Shown here one piece after another: positions 1 to 9,141 of a stretch of DNA of 64,000 bases; position 1 is the first letter of the stretch, and each line of letters opens with the position of its first letter. Source of the DNA: Rapidithrix thailandica (GTDB taxonomy: Bacteria; Bacteroidota; Bacteroidia; Cytophagales; Flammeovirgaceae); contig NZ_JBDKWZ010000013.1 in NCBI RefSeq assembly GCF_039710355.1, positions 124,001-188,000 of the forward strand, read 5' to 3'. The notes below the pieces were generated by a model, which did not search any database, was not told where the DNA came from, and worked only from the letters and a program-made list of their open reading frames with translations. The translations under genes were made by a program, and so were the position numbers.

Positions 1-408
1 AAAGTGGTGTTGCAGAAAAGCAAACAAGTAGCGGATAGTCTTTCTGGGGATAAGGAAAATGATCCGCCGGCAAAGTCAATACCTTTGTCTGTGACCAAAG
101 CACCGGAATTGATCAAAAATGTAGATACCCATATTGAAACGGCCTGGCGTGAAGGATGGCTGACCATTCAAGGAGAATCATTGGAAGAGTTGGCTAAACG
201 TATGGAAAGGCTGTATGATATAGAAATTTCGTTTGAGAGTGAAGAATTGAAATCGTATCGCTATACTGGAAATATCAAGCAACTAAGCTTGGAACAGGTT
301 CTCAAGGCCTTGGCACTTACTTCTCCGGTAGAGTTTACGATTCATGAAAAATCCGTATCTCTCGAATTGAATCAACAAGAGAAATCGAAATACCAAAAAA
401 TGCAATAG
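1..408 (+). CDS. FecR-type anti-sigma factor, C-terminal part (cut by window start)
   Basis: The reading frame is open from base 1 and stops at 408, so this is the 3' end of a longer gene. The visible part matches the C-terminal region of Bacteroidota FecR proteins (DUF4974, an STN-like fold): a W-REGWL-I-GESLEELA stretch followed by a beta-alpha-beta segment ending in VSLEL. FecR proteins sit in the inner membrane, hold an ECF sigma factor, and release it when a TonB-dependent receptor signals through its own STN domain. The susC gene with an STN domain starts 275 bases downstream, which fits this role. The sigma factor gene should lie just outside the window. The first in-frame GTG at base 4 is not a credible start, because the membrane segment and periplasmic N-terminal half would then be missing. 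Confidence 0.85.
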   Translation, partial: KVVLQKSKQVADSLSGDKENDPPAKSIPLSVTKAPELIKNVDTHIETAWREGWLTIQGESLEELAKRMERLYDIEISFESEELKSYRYTGNIKQLSLEQVLKALALTSPVEFTIHEKSVSLELNQQEKSKYQKMQ

Positions 409-563
409 TCAAGAGGGTTCAAGGGTGGACAATACTACGATACTTCTTTTACCACTACCTCTTTTCAGGAGCAATATTATCATAATGATCTAAACTGTTA
501 TAAATATGAAGAGACTCTACGCTTTCTATCCCAGTTAATTTTCAAATTCCATAAAACAAAAAA

Positions 564-640
564 GGACCGTAAATGCCGCCACATTTACGGGTCCGTAAGG
601 CCTGGTTACAGGTTTCACTATGCCCATTTTCCGGACATAG
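564..640 (+). promoter_or_regulatory. Three consecutive hairpins in the susC leader
   Basis: Three potential stem-loops follow each other: 564-594 (GGACC-GTAAATG pairs with CATTTAC-GGGTCC, one bulged base, 6-base loop), 601-612 (CCTG/CAGG) and 618-640 (CTATG-CC with GG-A-CATAG). No T-run follows the first, so it is not an obvious terminator. The cluster lies 43 to 119 bases before the susC ATG. It may be a cis-acting RNA element or the target of an antisense RNA; that is inference. Confidence 0.35.
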
Positions 641-682
641 TCAGGGATTCTATTTGTCTAAACCAAAACCCCCCTTAAAACT

Positions 683-3600
683 ATGAAAAAACACAAATAC
701 GATCAAGTACAAGCTTGCTCGGTATTTATGAAAATTGCATTAATCATGAAAATATGGCTTTTATTGCTCATTATTACTGTTGATGTAACCTTAGCCGACA
801 CGGCTTTTTCCCAGGAGATTAGTGTAAAGATTAAAAACCTTACCCTAAGGGATGCTCTCCGTACCATTGAGAAGGAAAGTGCTTACTCCTTTTTTTATAA
901 CGATGCCTTCACTGCACTTAATAAAAAAGTGTCCTTGAAATCCAATACGGCATCCTTTCAAGTTGTGATGGATAAAGTGTTGAACGGCACCGGATTGACA
1001 TATAAAATTCTGGAGGAGAATTTGGTGGTAATTGCGCCAAAGGAAGTGATTGAAGTGTTGAAAATATCAGGGCGAGTCATCTCCGGTTCCGATAAACAAC
1101 CACTTCCGGGTGTCAATGTATTTGTCAAAGGAACCAGCAAAGGGACGATCACCAATGTAGAAGGAAAGTTTGAAATTGAAGCGGCTAAAGGCGATTCTTT
1201 GATCTTTTCTTTTATTGGATTTGTGACGGCTACCGTTCCGGTGACCAATAAAACCCAATTGGAAATCACTTTGGAAGAAAATGTACAGACGCTCAATGAG
1301 GTAACCGTCATCTCTACCGGATATCAAAATGTAGATAAGAGGTTGTTTACCGGGTCGGTAGTGAAATTGGATGCCGAGGAGATTAAAACCGAGGGCTCCA
1401 TTGACGTAAGCCGGATGTTACAAGGCCGGGCAGCCGGCGTATCCGTACAAAATGTATCGGGTACATTTGGCGCAGCCCCCAAAGTCCGTGTACGGGGAGC
1501 AACTTCGATTACCGGAGATAACAAGCCGCTCTGGGTCGTGGATGGAGTGGTACTGGAAGACGTGGTCAACGTCTCTACGGACCAGCTTACTTCCGGTGAT
1601 CCCAGCACCTTGATAGGCTCTTCCGTGGCCGGTTTGAATGCGGATGATATTGCCAGTATTAACATCCTGAAAGATGCTTCGGCTACGGCTTTGTACGGTG
1701 CCCGTGCAAAAGACGGGGTGATTGTGATTACCACTAAAAGAGGTCGTATAGGCAAACCCGTAATTACTTATACGGGAAATTATTCTACTTACCTCAAGCC
1801 GAGTTATAACGATTATAACATTCTCAATTCGGCAGACCAGATGTCGGTATATTTGGAAATGGAGCGCAAAGGTCTGTTGAATCATTCGGATGTGTCCAGG
1901 CAGGCCAATGGGGGAGTATTTGCCAAAATGTACGATCTGATCAATGAAGCGTATGACAGTGATAAGGATAATTTCGGATTGGAAAATACTCCTGAAGCCC
2001 GGGCCCGCTTTCTGAGGCGCTATGCCGGAGCCAATACCGATTGGTTTGACCTCCTGTTTCGCAATTCCTTTATACAAGAACATTCGTTGAGTGTTTCTAC
2101 GGGAACAGAAGCTTCTCAAATGTACTTTTCCACCAGTTATTATAACGACAATGGTTGGAGTATTGCGGACAATGTGGATCGTTACACGGTCAATGCCCGG
2201 GGGAATTTTAAGCTTTCGGATAGGTTTAACATTGGTTTGGCTACCAGTGGAGCCATTCGTAATCAAGGTGCTCCGGGTACGATTTCACGCTCTACCAATG
2301 CGGTAGAAGGAAGTTATGACAGGAATTTTGACATCAATCCCTTTAGCTATGCCTTGAATACCAGTCGCGTGTTGACGGCTTATGATGAAAACGGGGAGTT
2401 GGAGTATTTCAGACGCAACTATGCTCCTTTTAACATTATCAATGAAGTGAATAAAAACTCTATTGATTTGAACCAATTGGACCTGAAGCTACAAGGAGAA
2501 TTGGGATATCAAATTGCCAAGGGGTTGAAATACGATTTCTTAGGGGCTATTCGCTATGTGAAAACGACTACTGAGCACAAAGTGAAAGAGGGGTCAAACA
2601 TGGCCGAAGCGTACCGGGCAGCCAGCTCCGAAACCGTCCGGGAGGGCAACAACTTCCTGTATAATGACCCGGACTTTCCCAATTTGCCTCCGATTGTCGT
2701 CTTGCCTTCCGGTGGGTTTTATAACCGCACCGAAGACCAAATGGTCAGTTACTATTTCAAAAACCAGTTGAGTTGGAATGCAACGTTTAAGAAGATTCAT
2801 AATATCAACCTGGTAGCAGGACAGGAGATCCGTCAGATCGATCGGCAAAATGCCTTTAACAAAGGCTATGGCTATCAATTTGAACAAGGGGGAGTGGCCT
2901 TTACCGATTACCATATCATCAAACAACTGATTGAGCAAAACAATGCTTACTTCGGGGTGGGCAATTCTTACGACCGTTATGCCAGTTTCTATACGGCTGC
3001 TACCTACTCTTACAAAGGCAAGTATGTGTTGAATGCCACTACCCGTTGGGACGGTTCAAACCGCTTGGGAGAATCAAGGAATGCCCGTTGGTTGCCCACT
3101 TGGAATGCCAGTGTGGCTTGGAACGTTGATGCAGAAGACTTTATGCAAAACTGGGAAGGTATCGATTTCCTGACCTTACGGGTAGGGTATGGTTTGACTG
3201 CCAATACCGGAAATGCTACCAACTCTTCCGTTGTGTATGCGAACGGTACCACCAGACGACCCATTATTGGCGATATCGAATCTCAGATCGAAATCGAAAA
3301 CCTGGAAAACAGCGATCTTACCTGGGAGAAACAATACGAAGCCAACATCGGACTGAATATAGGAGTGTTCGACCGTTTAAACCTGACGGTAGATTATTAT
3401 ACCAGAGACCACTTTGACTTGATCAGCTGGATCAGGACTTCGGGTATCGGTGGTGAGGGGATCAAAGCCATCAACTATGCCGATATGAAATCGCATGGGG
3501 TGGACCTTTCGTTGGGAGCCAAGATCCTTACTACAGGCAACCTGAAGTGGAACTCAAACTTTATCTTCAGTTATAACAAAAATGAAATCACTCATTTGAA

Positions 3601-4321
3601 AAACTCTCCACGGATCTACAACCTGGTGTTCCCCGAAGGTGGCGCATTAGAAGGTTATCCGGTGCGAGGTTTATTCTCTTTGAACTTTCAGGGGCTTTCG
3701 CCTGAAAACGGAATGCCTTTGTTTATCAACGAAGAAGGTGAACTCAGCGAAGATATTTATTTGCAAAGCGAAGGCTTAGACTATCTGGTGTACGAAGGGC
3801 CGGTAGATCCGCCTATTACAGGGGGATGGTCCAATACATTTACCTATAAAAATTTCACGCTGAATGCCTTTGTTACCTATCAGACAGGAAATAAAGTAAG
3901 GTTGGACCCTACTTTCAGGGCGAGATATTCTGACCTGGATGCGATGCCGCGGGAGTTCCTCGATCGTTGGACATTGCCTGGAGACGAAACCAGAACCCAA
4001 GTGCCTTCCATCCTGGATGAAGTAGAGTTATCCAAACTGAATTCTTCTTATCCTTATAACAATTACAATTATTCTACAGCCCGGGTAGCTGACGGTTCTT
4101 TTATCCGCTTAAAGAGTGTATCACTGACCTATCAATTGCCTGTCAAATCTCTGTTAGGAGCAAATTTCCAAAGTGCCTCTTTCAGCCTGGTGGGTACAAA
4201 CCTTTGGTTGATCTATGCGGATAAAAAGCTGTACGGACAGGATCCCGAATTTTTTGGGGCTGGTGGAGTGGCATTGCCTATTGCCAAGCAAATTACCGCT
4301 TCGGTAAAAGTAAGTTTCTAG
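683..4321 (+). CDS. SusC/RagA-family TonB-linked outer membrane protein with STN domain
   Basis: This 1212-residue protein is a TonB-dependent transporter that works with SusD (next gene) to import a large nutrient across the outer membrane. After an N-terminal signal region (hydrophobic core about residues 23-38, cleavage likely near AFSQE) comes an STN signalling domain (about 46-112), a carboxypeptidase-D-like regulatory domain (about 127-210, GRVISGSDKQPLPGVNVFVKG), a plug with the SusC signature ATALYGARAKDGVIVITTK, and a beta-barrel ending in the aromatic-terminated strand SVKVSF. The STN domain implies signalling to the FecR protein encoded just upstream, hence sigma-factor control. 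The substrate cannot be read from the sequence; the metallopeptidase and DUF4302 neighbours suggest peptide or metal-related acquisition rather than a plain polysaccharide. The long, Lys-rich N-terminus before the hydrophobic stretch is usual for this family, so the first ATG is kept. Confidence 0.95.
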   Translation: MKKHKYDQVQACSVFMKIALIMKIWLLLLIITVDVTLADTAFSQEISVKIKNLTLRDALRTIEKESAYSFFYNDAFTALNKKVSLKSNTASFQVVMDKVLNGTGLTYKILEENLVVIAPKEVIEVLKISGRVISGSDKQPLPGVNVFVKGTSKGTITNVEGKFEIEAAKGDSLIFSFIGFVTATVPVTNKTQLEITLEENVQTLNEVTVISTGYQNVDKRLFTGSVVKLDAEEIKTEGSIDVSRMLQGRAAGVSVQNVSGTFGAAPKVRVRGATSITGDNKPLWVVDGVVLEDVVNVSTDQLTSGDPSTLIGSSVAGLNADDIASINILKDASATALYGARAKDGVIVITTKRGRIGKPVITYTGNYSTYLKPSYNDYNILNSADQMSVYLEMERKGLLNHSDVSRQANGGVFAKMYDLINEAYDSDKDNFGLENTPEARARFLRRYAGANTDWFDLLFRNSFIQEHSLSVSTGTEASQMYFSTSYYNDNGWSIADNVDRYTVNARGNFKLSDRFNIGLATSGAIRNQGAPGTISRSTNAVEGSYDRNFDINPFSYALNTSRVLTAYDENGELEYFRRNYAPFNIINEVNKNSIDLNQLDLKLQGELGYQIAKGLKYDFLGAIRYVKTTTEHKVKEGSNMAEAYRAASSETVREGNNFLYNDPDFPNLPPIVVLPSGGFYNRTEDQMVSYYFKNQLSWNATFKKIHNINLVAGQEIRQIDRQNAFNKGYGYQFEQGGVAFTDYHIIKQLIEQNNAYFGVGNSYDRYASFYTAATYSYKGKYVLNATTRWDGSNRLGESRNARWLPTWNASVAWNVDAEDFMQNWEGIDFLTLRVGYGLTANTGNATNSSVVYANGTTRRPIIGDIESQIEIENLENSDLTWEKQYEANIGLNIGVFDRLNLTVDYYTRDHFDLISWIRTSGIGGEGIKAINYADMKSHGVDLSLGAKILTTGNLKWNSNFIFSYNKNEITHLKNSPRIYNLVFPEGGALEGYPVRGLFSLNFQGLSPENGMPLFINEEGELSEDIYLQSEGLDYLVYEGPVDPPITGGWSNTFTYKNFTLNAFVTYQTGNKVRLDPTFRARYSDLDAMPREFLDRWTLPGDETRTQVPSILDEVELSKLNSSYPYNNYNYSTARVADGSFIRLKSVSLTYQLPVKSLLGANFQSASFSLVGTNLWLIYADKKLYGQDPEFFGAGGVALPIAKQITASVKVSF

Positions 4322-4415
4322 TGTATTTATATAAATAGAATTTCAAGTAGAGGAACAATACGGTATTTATCGGGAATAAATAAAACGCCTCTACCGAATC
4401 ATTCAAATAAAGCAT

Positions 4416-5879
4416 ATGAATTTGATGAAAAAATATAGTTTACTCCTGCTGCTTAGTTGTGCTTTGCTCAGTGGCTGTGATGATTTTTTATCGCAGGTTC
4501 CAGACAACCGCACCTCTCTGGACACCGGAGAGAAGATTGCAGCGCTGTTAGTTTCGGCATATCCGGAGGGCAATTACATCACCTTTTGTGAAGCCATGAG
4601 TGATAATGTGACGCAAAACACCAATTCGGCCATAAAAGATGACCGGAATGCAGATGCGTATTTTTGGAAAGATGTGGCCTCTACCGCACAAGATTCTCCG
4701 GAATATTATTGGAAATCCTGCTATCAGGCAATTGCGGCTGCCAATCATGCCCTGGAAGCCATAGAAAAGGCAGGTGACCCTACTGAGTACCAAGCGCAGA
4801 AAGGAGAAGCATTGGTAGCCAGAGCGTATTCGCATTTCATGCTGGTGAGCTTGTTTGCAAATATGTACAATCCGGCTACGGCCGCTGCCGATCCCGGTAT
4901 ACCTTACGTCACCGAACCGGAAAAAGAGTCCTTAAAAACCTATGAGCGCAAAACGGTGGCGTATGTGTACGAAATGATCGAAAAAGACTTGGAGGAAGGT
5001 ATTCCTTTGATCAATGACAATGCGTATCAATCCATTGCTTTCCATTTTAATAAAAAAGCAGCTCATGCTTTTGCTACACGCTTTTACCTTTTCAAACAGG
5101 CCTATGAAAAAGTGATTGAGCATGCTAATCAGGCTTTCCCGAACGATGCGATCAAAGAGTATATACGCGAATGGAACGGAGAATATCAGGACCTGACTGC
5201 TGATGAATTAGGTTTGCATTACACCAGTTCCAATGAAAAAGCCAACCTTTTGCTTTGTGAGACTTCTTCCCTTTGGGCGCGAAGCTATGGCAGGTATCAA
5301 TTTGCCACGGATAATGCGAAGCAACAAGAAATCGTTGGGTCTGACAATGTGATGGGAGGAGGTTATGATTATAAAGTGTATCTGTATTCATCCTTAGGAA
5401 CGTATTTCGTGTTGAAGTTTGAAGAGCATTTTGTCGTGACCAATACCAATTCCAATACCGGATTGCCATATACGATTGTACCGCTGCTCTCTTCCGAAGA
5501 GATGCTGTTTAACCGGGCTGAAGCTTATGCCAAACTGGGTCGCTACGAAGAAGCGTTGGCTGATTTGAATATTTTCGCCAGCAAGCGGATGAGTAATTAT
5601 CAGCCTCAACATCATGATTTGAATGAAAATAAGGTCAGAGATTTTTATGAAACGGGCGATACGGAAGAAGCGTTGATCGCGGCCATCCTGGATATGCGCA
5701 GAGCGGAGTTTTTGCACGAAGGCTTGCGTTGGTTCGATATTTTACGCTACCGTTTGCCGGTGGTACACCGGACAAACAGCGGGGAAGTTTACGAGCTCAA
5801 TCCTGGAGATCCTCGAAGGGTATTGCAAATTCCTCCGGAGTCCATCACGCTGGGAGGTTTGGAGCCCAATCCTCGCTAG
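4416..5879 (+). CDS. SusD/RagB-family nutrient-binding outer membrane lipoprotein
   Basis: This 487-residue lipoprotein forms the lid over the SusC barrel and captures the substrate at the cell surface. A lipobox (LLSGC) places the lipidated cysteine at residue 21. The SusD signature is clear: the early QVPDNRTSLDT segment, central TPR-like helices (AHALEAIEKAG, EALVARAYSHFMLV), and the C-terminal region with ILDMRRAEFLHEGLRWFDILRY and the closing VLQIPPESI. It starts 94 bases after susC and is almost certainly cotranscribed with it. The family is reliable; the ligand is unknown. Confidence 0.95.
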   Translation: MNLMKKYSLLLLLSCALLSGCDDFLSQVPDNRTSLDTGEKIAALLVSAYPEGNYITFCEAMSDNVTQNTNSAIKDDRNADAYFWKDVASTAQDSPEYYWKSCYQAIAAANHALEAIEKAGDPTEYQAQKGEALVARAYSHFMLVSLFANMYNPATAAADPGIPYVTEPEKESLKTYERKTVAYVYEMIEKDLEEGIPLINDNAYQSIAFHFNKKAAHAFATRFYLFKQAYEKVIEHANQAFPNDAIKEYIREWNGEYQDLTADELGLHYTSSNEKANLLLCETSSLWARSYGRYQFATDNAKQQEIVGSDNVMGGGYDYKVYLYSSLGTYFVLKFEEHFVVTNTNSNTGLPYTIVPLLSSEEMLFNRAEAYAKLGRYEEALADLNIFASKRMSNYQPQHHDLNENKVRDFYETGDTEEALIAAILDMRRAEFLHEGLRWFDILRYRLPVVHRTNSGEVYELNPGDPRRVLQIPPESITLGGLEPNPR

Positions 5880-5920
5880 GCCTTTGAATTTTATCCTTAT
5901 TGATCTAAACCTATTTAGTC

Positions 5921-7288
5921 ATGATAAATAAAAAGTTTATGTTGTTGTTGGGCTCATTGATGTTGATTTGGGCATCATGTGAAGACCCCTACAATGACGA
6001 ATTGAATCTTGATCAACTGAATTTTGGAGAGAGCCTTCCGAAAACCGAACTGGATAATTGGTTGTATGAGAACTTTACCTCTCCGTATAATATTGAAGTA
6101 AAGTACCGATGGGACGCCTCTGAAACCGATGTGGATTATACGTTGGTGCCTCCCAAACCCGAAAAGGTGACGGAAGTAATGACTTTAGTAAAGGAGGCAT
6201 GGATTGCTCCCTATATGAAAATAGCCGGAGCTGGCTTTTTCAATTCGTATAGCCCTAAGCAATTTGTACTATTGGGAAGTGCCAAATACAATCCGGGCGG
6301 AACCATCACCTTGGGGACGGCAGAAGGGGGGAGGAAAGTTGTGCTTTATGTAGTCAATGATTTTGACCTGGGTAGCCGGGAACATATTAAGCACGTGATG
6401 CATACCGTACATCATGAGTTTGCGCATATTCTGCATCAGAATATTCTCTATCCCAGTGAATTCAAATTGATTACCCCTGGGGATTATTCTTCTTCGGATT
6501 GGGACGAGTTTTCCGATGCTGAAGCCCGTAGAATGGGTTTTATTACCAATTACGCTATGGCTTCTCCGGACGAAGATTTTGTAGAAATGCTTTCGACCAT
6601 GTTGGTAGAAGGGCACTGTGGGTATGAGAATATTTTAAGCGCTATCCAAGTGAGAGGCAGTGATGGAGAAGTAGATGAAGAAGCGACCAATAAAGCGGTG
6701 GAGAATATCCGGAAAAAGGAGCAAATCGTGATCAATTATTTGAAAGAGACCTACAATATTGATTTTGAGGATTTGCAAACGGAAGTACAAGCCTCTATGG
6801 ATCAGTTGGCTCCTCCGTATACTCTGCTCGACCAATGGGGAAGTGACAAAGCATATTCCACCGTCAGGTTGTCTCCTGAGCTAGTCAACGGTTTGCCAGA
6901 TGCCTTTTTAGCGATGTATAACGAAGCCAAAGAGAATTTGAAAAATGATACCGGGCTGGACTTGGTATATATGGAGCTGATTTATGATTCTGAGAACCAG
7001 ATTCTTTTACACTTGCCGATTAAGGACAGCGGGGGAACCGTTTATAATGCTTTGTTTGCCTATAAACCTGAAACGGATGAAAATGGGAAGCTGACATTTG
7101 TTTATCAGGGAAGTAATGGCAACGGTAACTTTATCAGTGGGATGGTAAAAGCTCTGACGGATCATTTGGAAAACAACGCTTTTGTGGTGGAATGGTATCA
7201 TCCGGCTAACAATCCTTGTGCCCAGTATCCAGGCTTCTTTCCGGAAGGAAACCCCGAGGCATATTTCTTCGGTAATCTTCACAACTAA
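5921..7288 (+). CDS. SusD-associated zinc metallopeptidase lipoprotein (Peptidase_Mx1 type)
   Basis: This 455-residue lipoprotein (WASC, Cys20) carries an HExxH zinc site, HEFAH at residues 165-169, with a further His at 172. The surrounding sequence resembles the putative zinc-binding metallopeptidases (Mx1) that are common in Bacteroidota SusC/SusD loci. It is expected to act at the cell surface on the substrate captured by SusD. After the peptidase region the protein has an extra C-terminal part, about residues 323-455, beginning NGLPDAFLAMYN and ending FPEGNPEAYFFG. This part closely resembles the C-terminus of the next gene product (DUF4302), so the two look like they share a module. The gene begins 41 bases after susD, within the same operon. 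Peptidase activity is inferred from the motif only. Confidence 0.85.
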   Translation: MINKKFMLLLGSLMLIWASCEDPYNDELNLDQLNFGESLPKTELDNWLYENFTSPYNIEVKYRWDASETDVDYTLVPPKPEKVTEVMTLVKEAWIAPYMKIAGAGFFNSYSPKQFVLLGSAKYNPGGTITLGTAEGGRKVVLYVVNDFDLGSREHIKHVMHTVHHEFAHILHQNILYPSEFKLITPGDYSSSDWDEFSDAEARRMGFITNYAMASPDEDFVEMLSTMLVEGHCGYENILSAIQVRGSDGEVDEEATNKAVENIRKKEQIVINYLKETYNIDFEDLQTEVQASMDQLAPPYTLLDQWGSDKAYSTVRLSPELVNGLPDAFLAMYNEAKENLKNDTGLDLVYMELIYDSENQILLHLPIKDSGGTVYNALFAYKPETDENGKLTFVYQGSNGNGNFISGMVKALTDHLENNAFVVEWYHPANNPCAQYPGFFPEGNPEAYFFGNLHN

Positions 7289-7343
7289 ATTAAATGCTGT
7301 CAGGCATTTGACTTTATGAATTTTGGATGAAAAAACAATGTAA

Positions 7344-8678
7344 ATGAAACAAATACTGAATCATATAGCTTTGGGAATCACAGGGTTGTGGCTGTTTACA
7401 GCTTGTGAGAATAACTACGAACCTGATTTTTCCCAAGAAGCGGACCAACGCCTGAATGTTCAGCTCACCGAATACCAGACACTTTTGGAAGGCGCGCCTC
7501 ACGGGTGGAAAGCCATGGTTAAAACCGGAACCAATACAGGCCTCTTTTACTATTTCGATTTTAAAGAAGGGAATGAAGTAGCAATGTTGTCGGATTTTAA
7601 CAACGGTACGGCCACGGATATACAGGAAAGTATCTGGCAACTTAAGGGATTGCAACGCCCTACATTGAGTTTCCCGGTGTACTCTTACGTACATTTACCG
7701 GCTGACCCGAAAGGCAGTGTGAACGGAGGAACCAATGGTAAAGGCTTGGTTTCCGATCATGAATTTGCGATTACCAGAGTGGAAGGGGATACGGTGTTTA
7801 TGGAAGGGCTTTTACGAGGCTCGGAAAGTTTTATGATCAAAGCGACCGAACAAGAAAAACAGGCTTATCAAAACGGCCGGATTAAGCAAATGATGGCACA
7901 TACGTTGACCTACAACGAAGCGTATCCTTACCCCTATTTGGAACAAGGGGAAACTTCTCTCCCTCTTGCCATTAATGAAGTGGCTAAAGTGTTTTCATTG
8001 ATCATTACGGGCGAAGAAGGAAAACTGAATATTCTCAGTGTGCCCTTTTCTTATTCGGCTACCGGGATTTTTTTATGGGAGGAAGTAAAGTTGAACGGTA
8101 CAAGCTTTCGCGAAATCATTTGGGATGCGGATGCGGAAGAGTATTATGTAATGGCGGGTGGTACACGGATCAATTTTGCTTATTCACCCTCTCCGGTAAT
8201 TGTGGATGCAAATCCTCCGCTTTATCAATCAATTGGCCGGGAGTATACTTCCGTTACTGTTGACCCGGCCCGGTTAAACGGCTTGCCTGATGCTTTTCTG
8301 GATATTTACAACCAGTCTGCGGCCGGTTTGTCCACGGTGGGAGGTTTGGGAATCATCATGGATTATTTTACCCTCACCTTTGATCAAAGTGATGTGGTAA
8401 CCTTTACCATTCGTATGCATGTGCCTTCGGGAACGGTATATTATTCCAATTACAAATATGTGAAATCGGTAGATGAACAAGGGAAAATGACTTTTACCCT
8501 GAAATCCATGGATAGCAATGCCAACTTTATTGCTTCAGGGGTCAAACCTTTATTGGATTATATAGGAGGCAATATGTTCGGGATGCAACTGGTAGCCTAT
8601 CCGCGGGCAGGAAGTTTTCTGGCAGGAATGTATCCCGAAGGAAATGCAGATACCTATTTCTTCGGGATATTGGAATAG
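7344..8678 (+). CDS. DUF4302 family lipoprotein
   Basis: The 444-residue product has a lipoprotein signal (LFTAC, Cys21) and the sequence style of DUF4302, including ERLNVQL-like (here DQRLNVQLTEYQTLLEGAPHGW in two overlapping stretches) near the N-terminus and a YYFDFKEGNEVAMLSDF segment. DUF4302 genes usually sit behind SusC/SusD and zinc-metallopeptidase genes, and often beside HmuY-like haem-binding proteins; no HmuY homolog follows here. The function is unknown; a surface-exposed accessory or binding role is an inference. Its last 133 residues, from NGLPDAFLDIYN at about 312 to YPEGNADTYFFG, match the C-terminus of the metallopeptidase encoded 55 bases upstream. It is the last gene of the susC operon. 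Confidence 0.8.
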   Translation: MKQILNHIALGITGLWLFTACENNYEPDFSQEADQRLNVQLTEYQTLLEGAPHGWKAMVKTGTNTGLFYYFDFKEGNEVAMLSDFNNGTATDIQESIWQLKGLQRPTLSFPVYSYVHLPADPKGSVNGGTNGKGLVSDHEFAITRVEGDTVFMEGLLRGSESFMIKATEQEKQAYQNGRIKQMMAHTLTYNEAYPYPYLEQGETSLPLAINEVAKVFSLIITGEEGKLNILSVPFSYSATGIFLWEEVKLNGTSFREIIWDADAEEYYVMAGGTRINFAYSPSPVIVDANPPLYQSIGREYTSVTVDPARLNGLPDAFLDIYNQSAAGLSTVGGLGIIMDYFTLTFDQSDVVTFTIRMHVPSGTVYYSNYKYVKSVDEQGKMTFTLKSMDSNANFIASGVKPLLDYIGGNMFGMQLVAYPRAGSFLAGMYPEGNADTYFFGILE

Positions 8679-8982
8679 TGATCCGTCAAGCGTTTAATAT
8701 GTAATTCTGGTATTGAATTTTGTATTTGAAAAAGCGTGATTGCGAATAAATACAGATTGAAGTGGTTTACACGTATCGTTTTTGACCGAAGATGGAATCC
8801 AAATCGGCTCATCAAGGCACTTTTTGAAGAGAATAGCCAAAGCTATTGTTGAAAAAAGGAACACAGAGGAGGCGTTTTTGAAATGTTTTTTAGGAAAAAG
8901 AAAAAGTTTAATTCACTTCATTGTCAACACCGGGATGATTTTATAAGAAACCATATTTACTCATAAACCTGAATCTGAAATA

Positions 8983-9015
8983 CGGTGCCTGAATGCTCAG
9001 GCACCGTTATTTTTT
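8983..9015 (+). terminator. Intrinsic terminator closing the susC operon
   Basis: A perfect 10-bp stem, CGGTGCCTGA (8983-8992) with TCAGGCACCG (8997-9006), closes a 4-base loop and is followed by TTATTTTTT. It lies 304 bases after the DUF4302 stop and before the next promoter. Confidence 0.85.
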
Positions 9016-9073
9016 ATAAACTTAGGTAGTGAATGTGTCATATTCATTCCCCGGTCTTTTCACTCAATTCCTA

Positions 9074-9110
9074 TTTGCTCAAAGATCTCCCTGGCTTTTA
9101 TCTATATTTG
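9074..9110 (+). promoter_or_regulatory. Candidate Bacteroidota promoter for the TPR-AAA gene
   Basis: TATATTTG at 9103-9110 fits the TAnnTTTG -7 element. The nearest TTTG upstream (9074-9077) is 25 bases away, longer than the usual 17-23, so only the -7 element is convincing. The start codon is 31 bases downstream. Confidence 0.35.
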
Positions 9111-9141
9111 ATGGTGGTACTTATTTTTTTGATATTTTTTT

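Larger units (their letters stand above)
8679..9141. other. 463-base gap after the susC operon
   Basis: No coding sequence is supported here. It holds a good intrinsic terminator (8983-9015) and a candidate promoter for the downstream ATPase gene (9074-9110). The part from 8679 to 8980 is AT-rich with only a small AATAGC/GCTATT hairpin and nothing recognisable. Confidence 0.6.

Noticed and set aside
1418..2266. 282-codon minus-strand frame inside susC
   Set aside because: It is antisense to the conserved SusC plug and barrel, with composition typical of shadow frames.
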